The position numbers and the translations under genes were made by a program. A stretch of DNA of 64,000 nucleotides from Clostridiales bacterium UBA1774 (GTDB taxonomy: Bacteria; Bacillota; Clostridia; Oscillospirales; Oscillospiraceae): the NCBI GenBank assembly GCA_002314635.1, contig DCGQ01000025.1, positions 5,675-69,674 on the forward strand, written 5' to 3'. How positions within the stretch are numbered: the first letter of the stretch is position 1; every line of letters begins with the position of its first letter. The notes beneath the pieces were generated by a model, which worked only from the letters and a program-made list of their open reading frames with translations, searched no databases and was not told where the DNA came from. Below are positions 60,231 through 64,000 of the stretch, piece after piece.

Positions 60231-61277
60231 TTATGATCTTCCGTGGCACTTCTTGAACTTTTTGCCGCTTCCGCAGAAGCAGGGCGCATTCACCGGCGGT
60301 TTCAGCCGACCGGCTTTATATTCCTCCGTCAGCTCCTGCGGGGTGTTGCCGCCCAAAATCCACAGGCGCACCTGCTGCTTGATGCCGCGCACCCGTTCTT
60401 CATCCGGTTCCATGCCAAACTGCTCAAAATACGCGGTGTGATCCTCGTCCTCCGTTTCCATACGGAGGATGAAATATAACCCGTCGCTGAACGCAGTGGC
60501 CTTTCCCTCGGCGTCCTCGTCTCCCGCTTCCCGGAACTGATTCTCCGCTTCCAGCCGCCACATCTCCAGATCGTGGAACACATCGTAGTAGTCCCCGTCT
60601 CCGTAGCGCAGGAGCTTTTCATGAACCGGCAGGTAACGGGGATAGCCGTCCGCCGCGTCCAGATAGGGACGCGCCTCCTCCGCGCTGAGACCGGGGAAAA
60701 GCAGCAGACCGTCCTCGATGGCGTAATAAGTGCCGTCCGCCAGATCGTCCAGCAGCTCCCGGCCCATACCATCCAGCTTTGCATTGCCCCGATGGCGCAG
60801 CATCTCATCGAACTCCTTCAGCGGCAGTACACCGTAAAGCTTCACTGCTGCCTGTGCATAAGCGTCCACCGTATCCCGCAGCTTTTTCCGCTCAGGGAAC
60901 GGAGTCTTTTTCAGATCCCGCCAGAGATTCCGGATTTCCGTGGGTACTACCAGATAAAGCTCCTCCTGTACCAGATAGGGTTGGAGCAGGCAGAACCCGA
61001 TGATGCCGCTGTGCATCGGCAGAAATACCTGTTTCTCCTTGAGGAACGGCCCTTCTGCTGCTTTTGAGAACAGCGCGAAATCCGCAGAGGGCAGCGCCAT
61101 CAGCAGCATGGTCAGGTTTTTCGGATCCGTCAGCCAGCTTTCCAGATCATCGGTTCCGGCAAGCTGTCTGAGACGGGCAAGTTCCTCTTCTTTTCGGCGT
61201 TTCAGAATAGCGCCGAGGGCAAAAACCGGCTCACCGGTATCCGCCAGACGGCGGTTCATTTCTTCCATTCGATCCAT
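60231..61277 (-). CDS. SEC-C motif protein, function unknown
   Basis: 348 residues. It ends in CFCGSGKKFKKCHGRS, the zinc-binding SEC-C motif also found at the SecA C-terminus. The rest is helical and acidic (MDRMEEMNRRLADTG ... DPKNLTMLLMALPSADFALFSKAAEG) and has no other domain I recognise. Ribosome-binding site AGGAG. It starts 29 bases after the acyl-CoA synthetase and is probably co-transcribed. SEC-C proteins often bind nucleic acids or ribosomal partners; no role can be assigned. Confidence 0.8.
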   Translation of the reverse strand: MDRMEEMNRRLADTGEPVFALGAILKRRKEEELARLRQLAGTDDLESWLTDPKNLTMLLMALPSADFALFSKAAEGPFLKEKQVFLPMHSGIIGFCLLQPYLVQEELYLVVPTEIRNLWRDLKKTPFPERKKLRDTVDAYAQAAVKLYGVLPLKEFDEMLRHRGNAKLDGMGRELLDDLADGTYYAIEDGLLLFPGLSAEEARPYLDAADGYPRYLPVHEKLLRYGDGDYYDVFHDLEMWRLEAENQFREAGDEDAEGKATAFSDGLYFILRMETEDEDHTAYFEQFGMEPDEERVRGIKQQVRLWILGGNTPQELTEEYKAGRLKPPVNAPCFCGSGKKFKKCHGRS

Positions 61278-61306
61278 GCAGATAACTCCTGTATCAGAAA
61301 TGGGGG

Positions 61307-63046
61307 TTACTTCTTCGGCTGCACTGTGGAAGCCGCTGCCTTGCGTTTTGCAGCCTCTTCCTCTTCCAGCTGCCGGTAGGCCACCTTACCCACCAATGTC
61401 TTGGGCAACTCGGTGCGGAATTCGATTTCCTTGGGGATGGCGTATTTCGCGATACACTTGCGGCAGTAGGCCATCAGTTCTTCCCGGGTGCTGTCATCCG
61501 CTGGGATGCCCTCTTTCAGCATGATGAAAGCTTTCACCGCCTGCATCTTATAGGAATCCGGAATACCGATGATACAGCTCATATGCACCTTTTCATGGGC
61601 ATCCAGAATGTTTTCCAGCTGGCTGGGATACACATTGTAACCGGAGGTAATGATCATCCTCTTGGCACGGCCCCGGAAATAGATGAAACCTTCTTCATCC
61701 ATAACACCCAGATCGCCGGTATACACCCATTTGAGACCATCTGCATGGGTACGCAGCGTGGAAGCGGTTTCCTCCGGATGGTTCATGTATTCCTTCATGG
61801 CGGTAGGCCCGGAAAGCAGGATCTCGCCCTCCTCACCGTAAGGCAGTTCTTCATCCGTGTCCGGCTTTACGATCTTGATATAGGTATCCGGGAACGGAAC
61901 GCCGATACTGCCCTCCTTGAACATATGGGGCGGCGTCAGGCAGCAGGCTGTCACGGTTTCGGTGGTTCCGTAGCCTTCCCGCACCTGAATGGAGGCATGG
62001 TGGTCATACAGGAACCGGTCAAACTTCTTTTTCAGTTCCACGCTCAGGCTGTCGCCGCCGGAGAAAACACCTTTCAGACTGCTCAGGTCGGCATGTTCCA
62101 TATCCGGCAGACGAAGCAGTGCTTCATACAGCGTAGGCACACCGGCGATGAAGTTGCATTTATAGCGGGTGATCTGCTTTGCATAGCTCTTGGCGGTGAA
62201 CCGGGGAATCAGAATGCATCTGCCGCCCACGGCCAGCATGGTGTGGATGCAGACGCCCAGTCCGAAGCCGTGGAACAGCGGCATGGCGGCCAGCATCTTG
62301 TCGCCAGGGCGGAACATTGGATTGGCGGCAATGACCTGACGGCTCAGTGCATTGAAATTCAGATTGGTCAGCACAATGCCTTTGGAGATACCGGTAGTCC
62401 CGCCGGAATAGAGGATCACTGCCGGATCCTCCGGTTTACGCTGCACCCGGTAGTTCCATGAGCAGGCTTTGCCCAGCTTGATAAACTCCTGCCAGCGAAT
62501 TACAGGCGCATCTTCCGGGATTTTCCGGATCTTTCGACCCTCGGTGAGCATATAACCCGCCCGAACCGGCTTCGACAGTTCGTCCTTTACGCTGGCAATG
62601 ATGATATTGACAACGCTGGTATTCTGCCGGACTGCTTCAAATTTATTATAAAATTGATCCAGCGTGATCACGCTGAAGCTCTGGGATTCATTCAGGTAGA
62701 ATTCAATTTCCTTCTCCGCAGACAGTGGGTGAATCATATTACAGATGCCGCCGACCAGATTCACGGCATAAAACATGAAAATTGCCTGCGGACAGTTGGG
62801 CATGGCGATCGTAACCCGGTCGCCCTCCCGCAATCCCAGCGTTTTCAGACTTTTGGCACAGGCTTCCACCTGCTCCACCAGCTTCCGATACGTGGTGGAA
62901 CGGCCCATAAAATCAAACGCAATATAATCCGGATACTGTTCCGCAATATCCCGCACCGCATCGAACATGGAACCCTGTGGATATTCCAGATGCATGGGAA
63001 CGCCTCCCATATGATCCTTCCACGGAGTTTTTGCCGTAATTGCCAT
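61307..63046 (-). CDS. Long-chain fatty-acid-CoA ligase-like AMP-binding protein
   Basis: 579 residues from the ATG after GGAGGAATAATATC (MAITAKTPWKDHMGG). AMP-binding motifs: A3 YSGGTTGISKGIVLT, A5 EGYGTTETVTACC, A8 GRAKRMIITSGYNVYPSQLEN, and the catalytic Lys near PKTLVGKVAYRQLEEEE. It makes an acyl-CoA from a fatty acid, ATP and CoA. The A8/A10 region resembles FadD-type enzymes. It is a fourth ligase in this window but has no T-box; a palindrome at its promoter suggests repressor control instead. Confidence 0.92.
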   Translation of the reverse strand: MAITAKTPWKDHMGGVPMHLEYPQGSMFDAVRDIAEQYPDYIAFDFMGRSTTYRKLVEQVEACAKSLKTLGLREGDRVTIAMPNCPQAIFMFYAVNLVGGICNMIHPLSAEKEIEFYLNESQSFSVITLDQFYNKFEAVRQNTSVVNIIIASVKDELSKPVRAGYMLTEGRKIRKIPEDAPVIRWQEFIKLGKACSWNYRVQRKPEDPAVILYSGGTTGISKGIVLTNLNFNALSRQVIAANPMFRPGDKMLAAMPLFHGFGLGVCIHTMLAVGGRCILIPRFTAKSYAKQITRYKCNFIAGVPTLYEALLRLPDMEHADLSSLKGVFSGGDSLSVELKKKFDRFLYDHHASIQVREGYGTTETVTACCLTPPHMFKEGSIGVPFPDTYIKIVKPDTDEELPYGEEGEILLSGPTAMKEYMNHPEETASTLRTHADGLKWVYTGDLGVMDEEGFIYFRGRAKRMIITSGYNVYPSQLENILDAHEKVHMSCIIGIPDSYKMQAVKAFIMLKEGIPADDSTREELMAYCRKCIAKYAIPKEIEFRTELPKTLVGKVAYRQLEEEEAAKRKAAASTVQPKK

Positions 63047-63098
63047 GATATTATTCCTCCTGTCTTTGCGCCAAACAAGATACTCGCATAGTATGATA

Positions 63099-63126
63099 AT
63101 TATATACCATTTTTCTGAAAAATGGT
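63099..63126 (-). promoter_or_regulatory. -10 box with abutting perfect palindrome (candidate operator)
   Basis: TATAAT on the minus strand (63099-63104) is preceded by an inverted repeat, arms ACCATTTTTC and GAAAAATGGT around one central base (63106-63126), covering the spacer and -35 position. There is no good -35 hexamer, so an activator or altered recognition is possible; a repressor site is the simplest reading. Confidence 0.65.
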
Positions 63127-63218
63127 AGTCTTTTTTTCCACGATCGGATTGGGCCGCATTCACCTGCAAACCAGCCGGTGCATAGAATATACCGGGCATC
63201 TGCCCCGGATGAAGGGAG

Positions 63219-63518
63219 GTGATTTCCCTGCAATGCAGAATATGTGAGCTGCGCTGCCGGGAGGTTGTGAATATCGCCGATGGTCAGCGGCTGGGTTTTG
63301 TGGATGATGTACTGCTGGAAAGCTGCTCCGGCAGGATCCTGGCGCTGGTGGTACCGGGTCCCTGCAGATTTCTCGGTCTGTTCTTTCCCGGTGATGACTA
63401 TCTGATCCGCTGGGACTGCGTGCGGCGCATCGGGGACGATCTGATTCTGGTGGAGATCAAGGGCAGCTATGAACGCTGCAAGCGCCCCCGGCATCGGCTG
63501 CTGCCGCCGGGTTCCTGA
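63219..63518 (+). CDS. YlmC/YmxH-type PRC-barrel sporulation protein
   Basis: 99 residues or slightly fewer. CRICELRCREVVNIADGQRLGFVDDVLLE and FLGLFFPGDDYLIRWDCVRRIGDDLILVE match the YlmC/YmxH group of small PRC-barrel proteins linked to sporulation. Start choice: the GTG used overlaps a near-perfect Shine-Dalgarno (GGGAGGTGAT), while a CTG three codons on (63228) has ideal 8-base spacing, so translation may begin there. Internal ATGs are out of frame. Confidence 0.82.
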   Translation: MISLQCRICELRCREVVNIADGQRLGFVDDVLLESCSGRILALVVPGPCRFLGLFFPGDDYLIRWDCVRRIGDDLILVEIKGSYERCKRPRHRLLPPGS

Positions 63519-63539
63519 AATATGTATTGACACATATTT
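63518..63539 (+). promoter_or_regulatory. Inverted repeat over the -35 of the DUF39 gene (candidate operator)
   Basis: AAATATGT and ACATATTT (8-bp arms, 6-base centre); the centre holds the first five bases of the TTGACA -35 box and the right arm its last. It is placed where a repressor would block RNA polymerase. Confidence 0.55.
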
Positions 63540-63555
63540 GTTTCAGTGGTACGAT
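63527..63555 (+). promoter_or_regulatory. Promoter of the DUF39 gene
   Basis: Perfect TTGACA (63527-63532), 17 bases, TACGAT (63550-63555). Short leader, no SAM riboswitch. Confidence 0.82.
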
Positions 63556-63596
63556 AAAGAAATAAAGATTCCACTTTGTACGCGGAGGATACGGTT

Positions 63597-64000
63597 TTGA
63601 AAACAATACAGGAAATCAACGAAAAAATAAAATCCGGCACCGCCGTGGTGCTGACTGCGGAAGAAGTCGTCCGGATGGCACGGGAGCAGGGTGTAAAGGA
63701 AACGGCGAAACGGGTGGATGTGGTCACCACCGGCACCTTCAGTCCCATGTGTTCTTCCGGCGCTTTTCTGAATTTCGGTCACGCCGAGCCGCTGATTCGC
63801 ATGTCCGGTGTGAAACTGAATGATGTTCCCGCTTACGCAGGACTTGCCGCAGTGGACTGTTTCATCGGTGCCACGGAGCTGAGTGAAACCAAAGGCATGG
63901 AATATGGCGGTGCCCATGTGATCGAAGATCTGATTGCAGGCAAGAAGGTCCACCTCAGCGCAAAGAGCTATGGAACGGACTGCTATCCCCGCCGCAGTCT
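63597..64000 (+). CDS. DUF39 homocysteine biosynthesis protein, 5' part only
   Basis: The frame is open from a TTG (eight bases after GGAGG) to the window end, 134 codons. [31 protein letters not shown] and [21 protein letters not shown] are characteristic of the DUF39 family, whose members in methanogens and some anaerobes convert aspartate semialdehyde and sulfide to homocysteine. The Cys in SPMCSSG and in VDCFIG are candidate catalytic residues. Together with hom-lysC in this window it hints at an unorthodox methionine route. Confidence 0.88.
   Translation, partial: MKTIQEINEKIKSGTAVVLTAEEVVRMAREQGVKETAKRVDVVTTGTFSPMCSSGAFLNFGHAEPLIRMSGVKLNDVPAYAGLAAVDCFIGATELSETKGMEYGGAHVIEDLIAGKKVHLSAKSYGTDCYPRRS

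Noticed and set aside
1..64000. tRNA, rRNA, CRISPR, insertion sequences, prophage
   Set aside because: No conserved tRNA TPsiC pattern in context, no rRNA, no regularly spaced repeats, no transposase or integrase and no terminal inverted repeats were seen.

Overview
This window looks like a chromosomal segment of a spore-forming, anaerobic Firmicute of class Clostridia, probably a gut member of the Oscillospiraceae/Ruminococcaceae. Moderately high GC, Gram-positive Shine-Dalgarno sequences, SpoIIID, CotF-type coat proteins, a YlmC/YmxH-type protein, IreB, four T-box leaders and ferredoxin-linked 2-oxoacid chemistry all point that way. I see no phage, insertion sequence, CRISPR array, tRNA or rRNA. 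The genus is not decidable from the sequence alone.

Layout. 1-3500 (minus): serine hydrolase, GH13 sucrose/glucosylglycerate-phosphorylase-like enzyme and a P-loop kinase-like protein, coupled by 4-base overlaps. 3.6-9 kb: a SurA-like secreted foldase, a candidate 6S RNA, a DUF1292 protein and a class A penicillin-binding protein. 9-16.5 kb: amino acid and sulfur metabolism (serC-serA, MtaB, cysteine desulfurase, hom-lysC). 16.5-29.6 kb: an M23 peptidase, a membrane protein and an Opp-type ABC importer with two very large binding lipoproteins and insertion-bearing permease and ATPase subunits. 29.6-33.3 kb: SpoIIID under a sigma-E-like promoter, coat proteins, an orphan MazF and small envelope proteins. 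33.3-39 kb: Phe T-box-pheST, ireB and an NlpC/P60 hydrolase. 39-44.5 kb: a candidate small RNA, phosphoketolase, a phosphoribosyltransferase, a GH2 glycosidase and an MBL-fold hydrolase.

The most interesting part is 44.5-58.3 kb. Three T-box leaders, whose specifier codons I read as CTC (Leu), ATC (Ile) and GTC (Val), stand before three units that each contain an AMP-forming acyl-CoA ligase. One ligase is fused to a TIM-barrel domain and follows a LeuA-like protein with a degenerate metal site. The other two are XRE-HTH + cupin + ligase fusions. The last unit runs on into a branched-chain aminotransferase, a P-loop ATPase and a four-subunit 2-oxoacid:ferredoxin oxidoreductase of the VOR type. 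T-boxes switch genes on when the cognate tRNA is uncharged, so the simplest reading is an amino-acid-responsive salvage route: isovalerate, 2-methylbutyrate and isobutyrate are activated to CoA thioesters, reductively carboxylated to 2-oxo acids and transaminated to Leu, Ile and Val. Carboxylation of branched-chain volatile fatty acids is known physiology in rumen anaerobes. The T-box-per-amino-acid wiring and the odd ligase fusions are what seems new. The substrates are inferred.

58.4-64 kb: argS, a SEC-C protein co-transcribed with a fatty-acyl-CoA synthetase (perfect palindrome at its promoter), the YlmC-like protein, and the start of a DUF39 homocysteine-biosynthesis gene that runs off the window.
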